The translations under genes were made by a program, and so were the position numbers. A stretch of DNA of 64,000 nt. It comes from Bacteroidales bacterium (lineage in GTDB: Bacteria > Bacteroidota > Bacteroidia > Bacteroidales > Lentimicrobiaceae). Positions 10,262 through 19,619 of the stretch are shown here, piece after piece. The stretch spans positions 1 to 64,000 of the forward strand of contig JADJEQ010000010.1 of assembly GCA_016709025.1 (NCBI GenBank). Direction: 5' to 3'. The number at the start of each line of letters is the position of its first letter. The stretch's first letter is position 1. The notes beneath the pieces are model-generated. The model ran no database searches. It had not been told where the DNA came from and saw only the letters and a list, made by a program, of their open reading frames with translations.

Positions 10262-11497
10262 ATGAAGAAATTGCTACTGTTGTTCCTGTTGTTTATCTTT
10301 TCCGGGGCCAGCTTATTTTCGCAGACTGATTTCAGACCGGGTTATGTTATCAACACTGAAAATGACACGATATCCGGGCTGATTGATTACAAAGGCAACA
10401 AAGCCAGTGCTGAAATCTGCCTTTTTAAATACAATTCCGGATCAGATGCAATACGATATACACCTGCGGATATCAAATCGTACCGGTTTATCGATGGCAA
10501 GTACTATGTATCAAAAAAGCTGAATGCAGATGATGAGGAAGCGCCTTTGTTTCTGGAATTTCTAATAGATGGTATGGTGGATGTGTACTATTATCGCAGC
10601 AATACCGGCGAACACTACCTGATCGACAAGGGTGACGGTAAATTCATGCTACTTGATGATAAAGAAAAAGAGGTTGTTGTGGACGACATACAGTATGTGC
10701 GTGCCAATAAGCCATATGTCGGAATTCTGAAATATATTTTCAAGGATAGCCCCACTGTGAGCAAGGAGGTTGAACGTATTTCACTGGACCACAAATCGTT
10801 GATTCGGGTAGCAAAGGATTACCATGCTGAAGTGTGTTCTGACCGGGATTGTATTATTTATGAGAAAAACCTGCCCATAGTCCGGATCACCGTAGGATTT
10901 CTTTTGGGGTTGAATGTAAATTCCATCATTTACAGGGATGATGCAGTACAACCTCAGATCATGTTCGAAACGACCGGATTTGACAAATCAGTTTTCCCTT
11001 CTGCCGGAATCTTTGCTAAAATCGGAATACCCACTTTGAATGAACGTATGTATTTACATTATAGCGGATCGCTTGGTAAAAGAAGCTTTTCAATGATCTC
11101 CGATTATCAGGGTATTCAGGACACAACAGCACTGGTTCATGAAACATTTGATTTTTCCCAATTTGCTTTTGATAATACGCTGATGTTCAGATATGAATTT
11201 CCGGGTAAAAAAATAATTCCTGCATTTCAGGCAGGTTTTTTCCTGGATTATTACTTTAGCAATGTCTTTGATTACCACGTTTTTGTTAACAATGTTGAGT
11301 TTTTATTTGAAAACAGCAAATCATATCCTTTCGGCAATGTTGATTTCGGATTTGCAATCGGAGCAGGGGTAGCAGGAAAATTCCGCAATCGCAGAAATGT
11401 GTATTTTAATATCGATTACCAGATGGGACCGGGAATCGTTCCGAATATGCCATCACGCAATATTATTGTGCGGCTTGGTGTGCAGATCGGCAAGTAG
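10262..11497 (+). CDS. Secreted two-part outer-membrane beta-barrel protein
   Basis: A 411-residue protein with a signal peptide (MKKLLLLFLLFIFSGASLFS, then QTDFRPG). The N-terminal half (about 22-200) is a small beta domain beginning GYVINTENDTISGLIDYKG. This is a common Bacteroidota module in which a GDTI/NDTI-G-x-IDY signature precedes a series of short strands. The C-terminal half (about 205-411) is a glycine/aromatic-rich barrel ending in VRLGVQIGK. The gene stands alone. A surface or periplasmic-sensing role is possible but cannot be shown. Class fairly certain, function unknown. Confidence 0.65.
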   Translation: MKKLLLLFLLFIFSGASLFSQTDFRPGYVINTENDTISGLIDYKGNKASAEICLFKYNSGSDAIRYTPADIKSYRFIDGKYYVSKKLNADDEEAPLFLEFLIDGMVDVYYYRSNTGEHYLIDKGDGKFMLLDDKEKEVVVDDIQYVRANKPYVGILKYIFKDSPTVSKEVERISLDHKSLIRVAKDYHAEVCSDRDCIIYEKNLPIVRITVGFLLGLNVNSIIYRDDAVQPQIMFETTGFDKSVFPSAGIFAKIGIPTLNERMYLHYSGSLGKRSFSMISDYQGIQDTTALVHETFDFSQFAFDNTLMFRYEFPGKKIIPAFQAGFFLDYYFSNVFDYHVFVNNVEFLFENSKSYPFGNVDFGFAIGAGVAGKFRNRRNVYFNIDYQMGPGIVPNMPSRNIIVRLGVQIGK

Positions 11498-11622
11498 GAT
11501 GTACAGCAAAGTGCCGGATGGCGTCGGATCTGGTTTTCACAAGGTTTTGAATTTTAGTCAATATCCGGCAAAACTATCAAAGGACCTGAAAATATAGATT
11601 CTTCTGCGTTGATTATAAATTA

Positions 11623-11630
11623 TACTTTTG
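11623..11630 (+). promoter_or_regulatory. -7 element for the amino-acid permease
   Basis: TACTTTTG matches TAnnTTTG and lies 23 bases before the GTG start of the permease gene. Confidence 0.45.
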
Positions 11631-11653
11631 GTTTTAAAAATAACCTTTAGTCT

Positions 11654-13414
11654 GTGCAATTCAAACAACTGTTCCGGCGGAAATCCATTGAAATGATCCT
11701 GGCGCATTCGCAAAGAGAGCAGGATGCCGGCCACTCCATGCGCAAGGACCTGGGTGTGCGCGATCTTACCTCATTCGGGATAGCTGCCATCATCGGGGCC
11801 GGCATCTTCAGCACCATCGGCAACGCCGCGGCCGCCGGTGGCCCGGCTGTTTCACTGCTCTTCGTTTTTTCAGCCATTGCCTGCGGCTTTTCGGCGTTGT
11901 GTTATGCACAGTTCGCCTCTTCCATCCCGCTGAGCGGAAGCGCATACACCTACGCCTATGCCAGTTTTGGAGAGCTCGTTGCCTGGATCATAGGCTGGGA
12001 CCTGATTATGGAATATGCGGTTGGTAATGTAGCCGTGGCAATTTCCTGGTCGGGCTATTTCTGCGGCCTGCTTTCAGGTCTGGGCATCAATGTTCCCGAT
12101 TTTCTGGCAATTGATTACCTGAGCGCTTCCCGGGGGTTTAAGGAAGCTACAGCCCTGATGGCGACTGGAATTCCTCTGACTGAACTGCCGGTTGGATTGA
12201 CCGAGGCATTCCGTGCGTGGACCCAGGCGCCTGCCATCGGCGGACTGAGAATGATAGCCGATCTGCCTGCTTTTGCCATTGTAATACTAATTACATGGCT
12301 GGTATACAGGGGTATACGTGAATCAAAACGGGCAGGAAACATCATGGTTTTGTTGAAAGTCGCGATTTTGCTGATGGTAATTGCAGTCGGTGCATTTTAT
12401 GTCGATCCGGGCAACTGGAGCCCCTTTGCCCCCAATGGAATCGGTGGAGTATTGAAGGGTGTTTCGGGTGTTTTCTTTGCCTACATCGGTTTTGATGCCA
12501 TTTCTACGACGGCTGAAGAGTGTAAAAATCCACAACGTGATCTGCCGCGGTCGATGATCTATTCGCTGATTATCACCACCATTTTGTATGTCGCCATCAG
12601 CCTCGTGCTGACCGGAATGGTCAGTTATCACCTGCTGGGTGTGAGCGATCCCCTTGCTTTTGTATTCGACAAACTGCACCTGACCAAACTCTCCGGAATC
12701 ATTGCCCTGAGTGCAGTGATTGCCATGGCCAGCGTGTTGCTGGTTTTTCAGATGGGTCAACCCCGCATCTGGATGAGCATGAGCCGCGATGGATTGCTGC
12801 CTCCGGTTTTTTCGAAACTGCACCCGCGTTATCACACCCCCGGTTTTGCGACCATTGTTACCGGAATCCTGGTAGCTGTTCCAACGCTGTTTATGAACCT
12901 GACCGAAGTTACCGACCTGACCAGTATAGGAACACTCTTTGCCTTTGTGCTGGTCTCAGGTGGTATTTTAATTCTCGACGGCAAGAAAACTCCGGTAGGC
13001 AACCTGGGCAGGCGGGGCACCGGGAAATTCAGGGTTCCTTACCTGAACAGCCGTTATTGGCTTCCGCTTATCTGGCTGGGAGTTTTTCTGCTGATGCGCA
13101 ACCTCGACCCCGAAGATTTATTTTCATTAATAGACTTCCACCGTTTGCCCGGCGAATCGTTCTGGGATGTATTTCAGCATAAGATTCCCCACTTTTCGTT
13201 CCTTATTGTTGCGGTAGTTGTTACTTTTCTGGCCATTAAGCAGCAATTATCGCTGATTCCGGCCCTGGGACTTATTACCAATTTCTACCTGATGTCACAG
13301 CTGGGCATCACCAATTGGTTAAGATTCCTGATCTGGCTGGTGATCGGGCTAACCCTTTATTTTGTTTATGGGAGCAGACATAGTCGTTTGAGGAAGCAGG
13401 CAAATGAATCATAG
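11654..13414 (+). CDS. APC-family amino-acid permease (cationic amino-acid transporter type)
   Basis: An integral inner-membrane transporter that moves amino acids with a coupling ion or by exchange. The 586-residue chain has about 12-14 hydrophobic segments. TM1 carries the APC substrate motif FGIAAIIGAGIFSTIG near residues 41-56, and a GFDAISTTAEE segment near 275-285 marks the CAT (cationic amino-acid transporter, YfnA-like) subgroup. The terminal region holds three further helices. The GTG start at 11654 gives a charged cytoplasmic N-terminus; ATG 11693 is an alternative. The gene appears to have its own promoter. The substrate cannot be fixed from sequence alone. Confidence 0.88.
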   Translation: MQFKQLFRRKSIEMILAHSQREQDAGHSMRKDLGVRDLTSFGIAAIIGAGIFSTIGNAAAAGGPAVSLLFVFSAIACGFSALCYAQFASSIPLSGSAYTYAYASFGELVAWIIGWDLIMEYAVGNVAVAISWSGYFCGLLSGLGINVPDFLAIDYLSASRGFKEATALMATGIPLTELPVGLTEAFRAWTQAPAIGGLRMIADLPAFAIVILITWLVYRGIRESKRAGNIMVLLKVAILLMVIAVGAFYVDPGNWSPFAPNGIGGVLKGVSGVFFAYIGFDAISTTAEECKNPQRDLPRSMIYSLIITTILYVAISLVLTGMVSYHLLGVSDPLAFVFDKLHLTKLSGIIALSAVIAMASVLLVFQMGQPRIWMSMSRDGLLPPVFSKLHPRYHTPGFATIVTGILVAVPTLFMNLTEVTDLTSIGTLFAFVLVSGGILILDGKKTPVGNLGRRGTGKFRVPYLNSRYWLPLIWLGVFLLMRNLDPEDLFSLIDFHRLPGESFWDVFQHKIPHFSFLIVAVVVTFLAIKQQLSLIPALGLITNFYLMSQLGITNWLRFLIWLVIGLTLYFVYGSRHSRLRKQANES

Positions 13415-13479
13415 TAAGCGACAAGGTGACCAGGAGAAATGGGGACAAGGGGCAAAAGACCCGCACCAGAAAAAAAAGG

Positions 13480-14061
13480 ATGAATAAATTATTCAGAATA
13501 TCAATTTTAATTGCTTTCTCCTTTGGGATATATGGGTGCCATGTTCAGCAAACAGTGTTATCTGTCAGACCAAATGAATGGGCAGATAAGGTTGAACTCA
13601 GCGGGTTTGACAACTTATATAAAGTTGACAAAGATCTATACAGATCTGAACAACCCGATAGTCGGGAAATGTTATTGCTCGACAGCCTGGGAATCAGAAC
13701 AATTGTGAATCTGAGAAAATTCAGCAATGATAAACATGAAGCGAAAGGCACTGGATTGGGGCTGCAACAGATTAAAATGGATGCCTTTGACATTTCGTAT
13801 GAGGACATCCTAACCGGGACGAACATTCTGCTGAAATCAGATAAACCGGTGTTGGTACATTGCCTTCATGGTTCCGACAGGACCGGATGCCTCGTGGCAG
13901 TTTACCGGATGGTAAAATGTGGATGGACAAGGGAGGAAGCCATTAAAGAGTTTCTGGATGGTGGATTCGGGTTTCACAAAGGATGGTTCCCGGGTATTCT
14001 CAGGTTGCTGGAAACCATTGACATTGAAAGACTCAGGAAAGATCTTGGAATGATGGAATGA
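13480..14061 (+). CDS. Lipoprotein dual-specificity/tyrosine phosphatase-like protein
   Basis: A cysteine-dependent phosphatase of the DSP/tyrosine-phosphatase fold, apparently anchored to the envelope. The catalytic P-loop is HCLHGSDRTG (HCxxGxxRTG). An RSEQP and an IVNLR segment upstream match the family of Bacteroidota 'dual specificity protein phosphatase family protein'. The 193-residue chain starts with a signal peptide and lipobox-like IYGC, putting the mature N-terminal Cys at residue 20. I chose ATG 13480 because upstream sequence is low-complexity spacer (GGGGACAAGGGGCAA) and the signal peptide starts here. The substrate is unknown; phosphotyrosine, phosphoinositide or another phosphate monoester are all possible. 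Confidence 0.8.
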   Translation: MNKLFRISILIAFSFGIYGCHVQQTVLSVRPNEWADKVELSGFDNLYKVDKDLYRSEQPDSREMLLLDSLGIRTIVNLRKFSNDKHEAKGTGLGLQQIKMDAFDISYEDILTGTNILLKSDKPVLVHCLHGSDRTGCLVAVYRMVKCGWTREEAIKEFLDGGFGFHKGWFPGILRLLETIDIERLRKDLGMME

Positions 14062-14112
14062 TGGCCCGCATGTGCGGGACTCAGGGTGACGATTGTAATG
14101 ATGGAATGATGC
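14049..14112. repeat. GATGGAAT short tandem repeat overlapping a stop codon
   Basis: The word TGGAATGATGGAATGATGG begins inside the last codons of the phosphatase gene and recurs after a CCCGCA/TGCGGG hairpin (14065-14078) and a CTCAGGGTGAC word. The same GATGGAAT family appears at 33097-33147. Confidence 0.5.
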
Positions 14113-14217
14113 TCTTAACGCCTGTCTTGAGCATCTGCATCATGCTGCGAATTTTATTAGGGTATCTGTATGTCTCGGTTTGAGAACACTATCGGTCAGC
14201 GCAACAGGTGAAATATA

Positions 14218-15183
14218 CTACTTAACTTTAGACTTTGGACTTTTTACTTGAGACTTTATACTTCTCACTTTTAACTCTCCCTTCCTCAGCCAGACAGCCA
14301 TCACTGCCACGAGCAACCTTGGCCAGATCAGCCAGTGGAGGGTATATCCCAGGGTTATAAACAGCAACGGATCTTCCAGTTGTGAATGTGAAACAGCCAC
14401 ATGGTGGTTGAGAAGGTCGGCATCGTTGCGGCTCATTTTACCTTTTTCACGCTGGTCGATCATGATGGCCGAGCCATATGCCAGACCAATCAGGTTGGCA
14501 ACCACCCACGAAAGTGTGGTGCTTCCGGGCAGGCCAAAGACTTTCATCAACGGTGACAAAGGCTTGTTGATGGCATCGATCCAGCCGAACTCTTCCATTA
14601 TCTGCTGGAAAACCAACAGTAAATTCACCAGAATCAGAATTTTGATCACGGTTGAAGTTATCGAGGTGAACCAATGCAGAAGCGCGGCCATAAAATCAAC
14701 CTGAGTTGCAGCGATGGTAATGGTTTCGGGAGACATGGTGCCTGGCATCACCAGATTCAGCACCCATGCAACAACAAAACTTCCACCCAGGCGTAAAAGT
14801 AACATTCTTACAACCGAAGAACCCGTTCGTTTCATTACGGCCGATTCAATCAGAAAGCCATGCGACACCAGGCACATGGTTGCCAGTATGGTTCCTTCGC
14901 GTAGCGGCAGATCGAGCATGGCCAGGATTGCCACAACGGAGTATATATTGGTAAATATGCTGGTGATAAATACAATGGCTGAAACACCGGGCAGGCCAAG
15001 CAGGTTGAAGAAAGGTCCGGTGTAGCCGGCAATCAGGTTCAGCACTCCGAAAAAATCAAGCAGCATAACGCCGAACGAAACCGGAACCGTGATCTTAATC
15101 AGCCACCACGCGGTTTTCAGGCCTTTGGGTAAAGCGGTTTTTACACAGCGATGAAGTCTTTGAGTGAAGGATTCTGGATTCAA
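14218..15183 (-). CDS. Nucleoside-recognition (Gate) domain membrane protein
   Basis: An inner-membrane protein of about 321 residues with two Gate/nucleoside-recognition repeats. The first half contains WWLIKITVPVSFGVMLLDFFG, followed by the helix pair around IFTNIYSVVAILAMLDLP. The second has ILILVNLLLVFQQIMEEFG and LIGLAYGSAIM. The family includes SpmA/SpmB- and YjiH-like proteins; the transported or gated solute is not known. I place the start at TTG 15181-15183 because a TACCTTTG -7 element lies 21 bases upstream and longer frames run into repeat DNA. The C-terminal tail (about SIKSQVKSPKSKVK) is encoded by an AAAGTCT-type repeat array, an odd extension. Confidence 0.72.
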   Translation of the reverse strand: MNPESFTQRLHRCVKTALPKGLKTAWWLIKITVPVSFGVMLLDFFGVLNLIAGYTGPFFNLLGLPGVSAIVFITSIFTNIYSVVAILAMLDLPLREGTILATMCLVSHGFLIESAVMKRTGSSVVRMLLLRLGGSFVVAWVLNLVMPGTMSPETITIAATQVDFMAALLHWFTSITSTVIKILILVNLLLVFQQIMEEFGWIDAINKPLSPLMKVFGLPGSTTLSWVVANLIGLAYGSAIMIDQREKGKMSRNDADLLNHHVAVSHSQLEDPLLFITLGYTLHWLIWPRLLVAVMAVWLRKGELKVRSIKSQVKSPKSKVK

Positions 15184-15204
15184 GTATAGTTTCTTACAAG
15201 CGGT

Positions 15205-15212
15205 CAAAGGTA
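15205..15212 (-). promoter_or_regulatory. -7 element for the Gate-domain gene
   Basis: Minus-strand TACCTTTG, an exact TAnnTTTG match 21 bases upstream of the proposed TTG start; it argues against the longer upstream frame. Confidence 0.45.
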
Positions 15213-15245
15213 AAAATACTGTGATGAATTTGAAAAAGAATAAAA

Positions 15246-15583
15246 CCTGAATCCCGGAATCTGATAATCTGAAATTCTGTAACCCTGTAACCTCACCCCC
15301 CAACCCCCTCTCCAAGAGGCGAGGGGGAGCCGGAAGCCCCTTTTCACTCAGCCACCTGGAATCCTGAAACCCTGAAATTCTGAAACTCTGTAACCCTGTA
15401 ACCCTGTAACCCTGAAACTCTGAAACTCTGTAATTCTGTAACCCTGCAATTCTGTAACCCTGTAATTCTGTAACCCTGAAATTCTGAAACCCTGTAATTC
15501 TGTAACCCTGTAATTCTGAAACCCTGTAATTGAAACCCTGAAATTCTGAAACTCTGTAATTCTGTAACTCTGTAATTTTTCTT
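15246..15583. repeat. YYCTGWAA octamer array with REP-like insert
   Basis: About 30 imperfect copies of an 8-base unit (CCCTGAAA, TTCTGTAA, CTCTGTAA and variants) at 15246-15292 and 15362-15579. They flank a G/C-rich element at 15291-15342 (minus-strand GGAGAGGGGGTTGGGGG type, an internally shortened copy of the element at 33249-33327). The array runs up to the tauE promoter. The long antisense frame across it is an artefact of the repeat. A second array of the same family is at 33171-33239. Confidence 0.7.
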
Positions 15584-15594
15584 TGAGCTTTTTC

Positions 15595-15602
15595 TAACTT
15601 TG
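15595..15602 (+). promoter_or_regulatory. -7 element for the TauE/SafE gene
   Basis: TAACTTTG, an exact TAnnTTTG match 19 bases upstream of ATG 15621. It overlaps the TTG at 15600 and so argues for the ATG as the start. Confidence 0.5.
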
Positions 15603-15620
15603 CCTACCCAAGTACCAACT

Positions 15621-16391
15621 ATGTCGAGTCTTGAAGTCATTGCCCTGATTGTTTCAGGTGTTTTTGTCGGGTTTATCAATACCCTTGCTGGTGGTGGTAC
15701 CATCATTTCACTGTCGTTGTTTATGTTTATGGGACTTCCGGCCGACATTGCCAACGGCACCAACCGCATCGCGGTGATCCTGCAGAACATGACTTCGGTA
15801 GCTACCTTCAGGCAGCAAAAGTTACTTGATACGAAAAAAGCACTCTGGCTATCCATTCCAACCGTTTTGGGTTCCATCATCGGCGCTCAGCTTTCGGTTC
15901 AGATTGATGAAGCAACCTTCCGCAAGGCCATAGGGGTGGTGATGCTGATGATGATATTCTTTATCCTTTCGAAACCAGACAAATGGCTGAAAGGGCAAAA
16001 GTCTTTACAGTTGAAAAAAGTGAGTCCGCTCCAGATGCTGATCTTCTTTGCCATAGGCATTTATGGCGGTTTTGTTCAGGTGGGTGTTGGCTATTTCCTG
16101 CTGGCCGGTATAGTGCTGGGCGCCGGTTACGACCTGGTAAGGGCCAATGCCATCAAGGTTTTCATCGTCTTACTCTATACAATTTTCGCCCTGGCAGTAT
16201 TCGTCTATAACGACAAAGTCAACTGGCAGTTCGGCCTGGTTCATGCCATCGGCAATATCATCGGCGCCTTTGTTGCTTCCCGCTATGCCGTGACCTGGGG
16301 TGCTAACTTTATCCGCTGGTTTATTATCGTTATCATCTTTGTTACTTCGGCAGATTTGTTCGGGATTATAGATATCAGGGGGAATGTTTGA
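15621..16391 (+). CDS. TauE/SafE (TSUP) family membrane permease
   Basis: A 256-residue inner-membrane protein with about eight hydrophobic helices in two similar halves. The first half shows the family signature GFINTLAGGGTIISLSLFMF near residues 16-35, with MGLPADIANGTNR after it. The second has GGFVQVGVGYFLLAG. TSUP proteins export or import small sulfur-containing or organic anions (sulfite, sulfoacetate, taurine-related). Nothing in the neighbourhood fixes the substrate, although sulfotransferases occur 20 kb away. The TGA stop is itself the first unit of a TGACGAA repeat array. Confidence 0.85.
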   Translation: MSSLEVIALIVSGVFVGFINTLAGGGTIISLSLFMFMGLPADIANGTNRIAVILQNMTSVATFRQQKLLDTKKALWLSIPTVLGSIIGAQLSVQIDEATFRKAIGVVMLMMIFFILSKPDKWLKGQKSLQLKKVSPLQMLIFFAIGIYGGFVQVGVGYFLLAGIVLGAGYDLVRANAIKVFIVLLYTIFALAVFVYNDKVNWQFGLVHAIGNIIGAFVASRYAVTWGANFIRWFIIVIIFVTSADLFGIIDIRGNV

Positions 16392-16735
16392 CGAATGACG
16401 AATGAGAATGACGAATGACGAATGACGAATGACGAATGACGCCCTTCGACTCCGCTCAGGGTGACACACGAATGACGGATTATTTACAATTAACGAATAC
16501 GAAACCTCAACGATGATTCCGGCTCCCCTCGCAAACTATGGGAAATGTCAGAAATCCTTCTCCTAATGAGGAGACGGTGCCCGGAGGGCGGATGAGGTGG
16601 AGAGGAGTACGGGGGTGAGGTATTACGAATGACGAATGTAGAATGACGAATGTAGAATGACGAATTTAGAATGTTGCATTGGGTTATTGCCAACTGCCTT
16701 TTGCTAACTGCCAACTACCTTCCTGAATACCGAAT
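16389..16735. repeat. Composite repeat block A (TGACGAA array plus REP-like element)
   Basis: The block has four parts in order: a TGACGAA heptamer array (16389-16442); the word CTTCGACTCCGCTCAGG with GTGACA (16444-16465); a G/C-rich element at about 16505-16627 with ACCTC/GAGGT ends; and a second GACGAAT array with GTAGAAT variants (16625-16672). A GCCAACTGCC-type word pair follows near 16689-16720. Nothing coding is present. The same modules recur at 19620-20165 on the other side of the FG-GAP gene. Confidence 0.7.
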
Positions 16736-16736
16736 T

Positions 16737-19541
16737 TTATTTGATTTTAATGATCTTCGATTCCGACTTCTCTTCATCGGCCTCAATGTGCAAAATATAA
16801 ATACCGGGAGCCAGGTCGGCAATGTCGAGCCTTGTAATCTGGTTCACAAGGTTGTACTCCTGAACCTTTCCGCCCTTGAGATTACGGATTTCTGCAACCG
16901 CTCTTTTATACTCAGCATTTATAAACTCAACATAAATCTCCTCTCTTGCAGGAACCGGATATATCCGGTAATCATGCATCAACGGTTCAGCCAATCCTAA
17001 ACTGTTTTCAATTTCAAACTGAATTGTTTCAGAGCAGCCGATTGAATCAAGAACCGTCAGGTCGTATGTGCCGGAACAAAGGTCAGGGATCGTGTCGCCA
17101 TCCATGCTCAGCGTATCTCCTTCAAGAATATAGTGGTAAGGAGGTAGCCCGTTTTCCGGAAAGATCCGTGCCATCCCCTCACATAAGGTTGTATTGATGT
17201 TATCAGGTAAAGTCTGCAGATTGCCGATTACGAAAGGGTCGGTCATCGGCACATACACCGTTTCTGTGACAACGCAACCGATGCGGTCAGTTACCGAAAC
17301 ACTATATTCGCCTGTTAACAGCATCGTTACTTCAGCTGTTGTATCGCCCGATGACCAACTGTAAGTATAAGGCTCAAATCCGTTTTGAGCGATCACCGAT
17401 GCGCTGCCATCGGCCGCCTGGCAGGTGGCAGTACCGGACATGGTCGTGGCCCGGAAGTCCATGCAGGCGTAGCTTTGCGGATCAAATTCAGCGGCTTTGA
17501 TCCAGGTGCCGATAAAGATTCCCGGGACACCGTCGTTATCGTAATCACTGATCTCAATGGGTGTTCTTCCCTCTCCTTCATATCCGTGTTGTTCTGAATG
17601 TATCATGGTGCCGTCGAGCTTGCTGAAATAAGCAACGCCTTCGCTCATCAGCGCGATCTCAGGTTCATCATTTCCGGTAAAATTACCCACTTTTATACCA
17701 GTCACGCGATCGGGCAACTGAATAGGCAAATAGGTCACTAAATGACTGATACCATTGATGATGGCTACTTTTCCACCCGTTGTTCCCGCAACAATGTCAG
17801 GAATATTGTCGCCATCCATGTCAAACAGGTCAAACAGGTAAATTCCAAGTTCTTCCGTTTCCCAGGCTTCGTTGGAAACCCCATCGTAAACAGTGATTCT
17901 GTTATGAGCGCAGATGATCTCTGTATCCGGGTCGTTGTCTATATTCTCAGCTTCAGCCTTGGTATAGGCATACCCCTCGAATCTGGCTGATGTCCATATG
18001 GTTGAGTAATCAGACGTATTAAAGGCATATACATAGTAATCAGAGGTTGCAATGTACTCTAAGGTTCCATCATTGTCAATATCTGCAATGTCGATATCGA
18101 AAAAAGTACCGTAATCGGAGCCCATAGGCCAGTCATGACTGGATTCCAGTTGGTGGGTAGCCCCATTGAATACCCACATGGCACCGGAATATATTTTCCC
18201 GCCTGCAATTATTATCTCCGTCTCATTATCACCATCCACATCAGTGATCTCCATCGCAAAGTTGCCTTCCCAGTTATCCATTTCCGACATCAGGTCAGGA
18301 CTGCTCTGCCATTCACGTTCGCGTGTAAGTGCATCAAAGACCGTGATGATGCCGCTTCCGCTGTTTTCGCTTTCTGCAGTTAGGGTAACAATCTCTGGTT
18401 CTGAATCGTCATCAACATCGGTAACTGCAAGTTGTGAAAATGGTCCGACCAAATGCTTGCTGACCCACTCTTCTGTTTTTTCCGGGAGGCTGTATACAAA
18501 CATGTGAAGCGCGCCGGATGATGCGCCGCCATCAGCCCAAATCAATTCCGGAGCACCGTCGTTATCCGTATCTGCAACATTCAGTCCGCCGACGCCATTG
18601 TCGGGATTTTCGACGCTCCAATAGGGTTCGCCATTGATCGGATTGAGGCTGATAATACTGCCCCACTGATCCTGACCATACACGATCTCACGGATGCCGT
18701 TTCCGTCGGTATCGGCCATAATCATCTCATCGATGCCCGAGCCGACATTGCGCTCCCATTTGGGTTGCTGCACATCGGCATCATAAACGCCCATATGGGT
18801 ATAATTATCAGCCAGAATGATCTCTTTAAGCCCATCGTTGTCAACATCTTCAAGCAGGAGATTGCCAAAGGTTCCATAGCTGTTATCAAAAAACTGCCAT
18901 ACCAGGGCAAGGGTATCTGCCTGTATCCGCATTAAATTTCCGTTTGTAAATACCAACTCTGGCTGTGTGTCACCATCTACGTCGGCGCACATCACTTTCC
19001 CTGCCCTTTCATAAAATGAATACTCAAGCTGGTATGTACCGCTTTCCCGGCTGTAAATGTAAGTATCGTTAAGTGTCTGAATAATGAGTTCTGTATCACT
19101 GTCGCTGTCGGCATTCGCGAAATCCATAGACTGGGGTGTATAGGCATATTCCGGTAGTCGTACTGAATCTTCAACAGTGAGTGTATGCGGGTCATAGAAC
19201 TCGATCAGGCCATCTCCTGATGCTACCGCGATCTCCACTACATTATCTTCATCATAATCATACAGTTCAAGAACATCCAGCATTGCCGTCTGGCTGTAGT
19301 ATCTGCTCATCCAGTGGATCACATAATCATTTAGCTGCGGATCATATCGCATAATATACCAGCTATTATGATTTCCGATAATGACCTCGTTGAGCGAATC
19401 GCCGTCAATATCAATTGTGTGCATCGCTCTGGTCATATACAATCCATAAACACCCTGCTGCCACATCAGGGATGTGTTTTGCGCATTTGCACTGATTATT
19501 ATTGCAATAGCAGCGATGAGGCAAAACAGAAATCGTTTCAT
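16737..19541 (-). CDS. Secreted FG-GAP/VCBS beta-propeller protein with T9SS C-terminal sorting domain
   Basis: A surface or secreted protein of about 934 residues. A signal peptide (MKRFLFCLIAAIAIIISANA) precedes some twelve or more repeats of the type DVDNDGLKEIILAD, DTDGNGIREIVYG and DIDNDGTLEYIATS. These are calcium-binding FG-GAP/VCBS-like loops (DxDxDG) that build one or two beta-propellers. Two PKD/SprB-like adhesion modules follow, with YSWSSGDTTAEVTML and CVVTETVYV strands. The last 75 residues (RIYPVPAREEIYV ... KIIKIK) are a type A T9SS sorting domain, which directs export across the outer membrane. I start at ATG 19541 rather than 19565 because the signal peptide begins there. The gene lies between two repeat blocks. 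Confidence 0.85.
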   Translation of the reverse strand: MKRFLFCLIAAIAIIISANAQNTSLMWQQGVYGLYMTRAMHTIDIDGDSLNEVIIGNHNSWYIMRYDPQLNDYVIHWMSRYYSQTAMLDVLELYDYDEDNVVEIAVASGDGLIEFYDPHTLTVEDSVRLPEYAYTPQSMDFANADSDSDTELIIQTLNDTYIYSRESGTYQLEYSFYERAGKVMCADVDGDTQPELVFTNGNLMRIQADTLALVWQFFDNSYGTFGNLLLEDVDNDGLKEIILADNYTHMGVYDADVQQPKWERNVGSGIDEMIMADTDGNGIREIVYGQDQWGSIISLNPINGEPYWSVENPDNGVGGLNVADTDNDGAPELIWADGGASSGALHMFVYSLPEKTEEWVSKHLVGPFSQLAVTDVDDDSEPEIVTLTAESENSGSGIITVFDALTREREWQSSPDLMSEMDNWEGNFAMEITDVDGDNETEIIIAGGKIYSGAMWVFNGATHQLESSHDWPMGSDYGTFFDIDIADIDNDGTLEYIATSDYYVYAFNTSDYSTIWTSARFEGYAYTKAEAENIDNDPDTEIICAHNRITVYDGVSNEAWETEELGIYLFDLFDMDGDNIPDIVAGTTGGKVAIINGISHLVTYLPIQLPDRVTGIKVGNFTGNDEPEIALMSEGVAYFSKLDGTMIHSEQHGYEGEGRTPIEISDYDNDGVPGIFIGTWIKAAEFDPQSYACMDFRATTMSGTATCQAADGSASVIAQNGFEPYTYSWSSGDTTAEVTMLLTGEYSVSVTDRIGCVVTETVYVPMTDPFVIGNLQTLPDNINTTLCEGMARIFPENGLPPYHYILEGDTLSMDGDTIPDLCSGTYDLTVLDSIGCSETIQFEIENSLGLAEPLMHDYRIYPVPAREEIYVEFINAEYKRAVAEIRNLKGGKVQEYNLVNQITRLDIADLAPGIYILHIEADEEKSESKIIKIK

Positions 19542-19619
19542 ATAATGAAGTATTTGTTTGGTCAAATATATTGCAATATATAGAATTTACGATATAGATT
19601 ATACTGATTTATAAATTTG

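Noticed and set aside
15362..15579. CRISPR-like array
   Set aside because: The unit is about 8 bases, degenerate and contiguous, with no spacers and no cas genes in the window.
15344..15880. A 178-codon minus-strand frame rich in SGFQ/YRVTELQ repeats
   Set aside because: It is a translation of the YYCTGWAA array and the antisense of tauE, which has a clear promoter and membrane helices.
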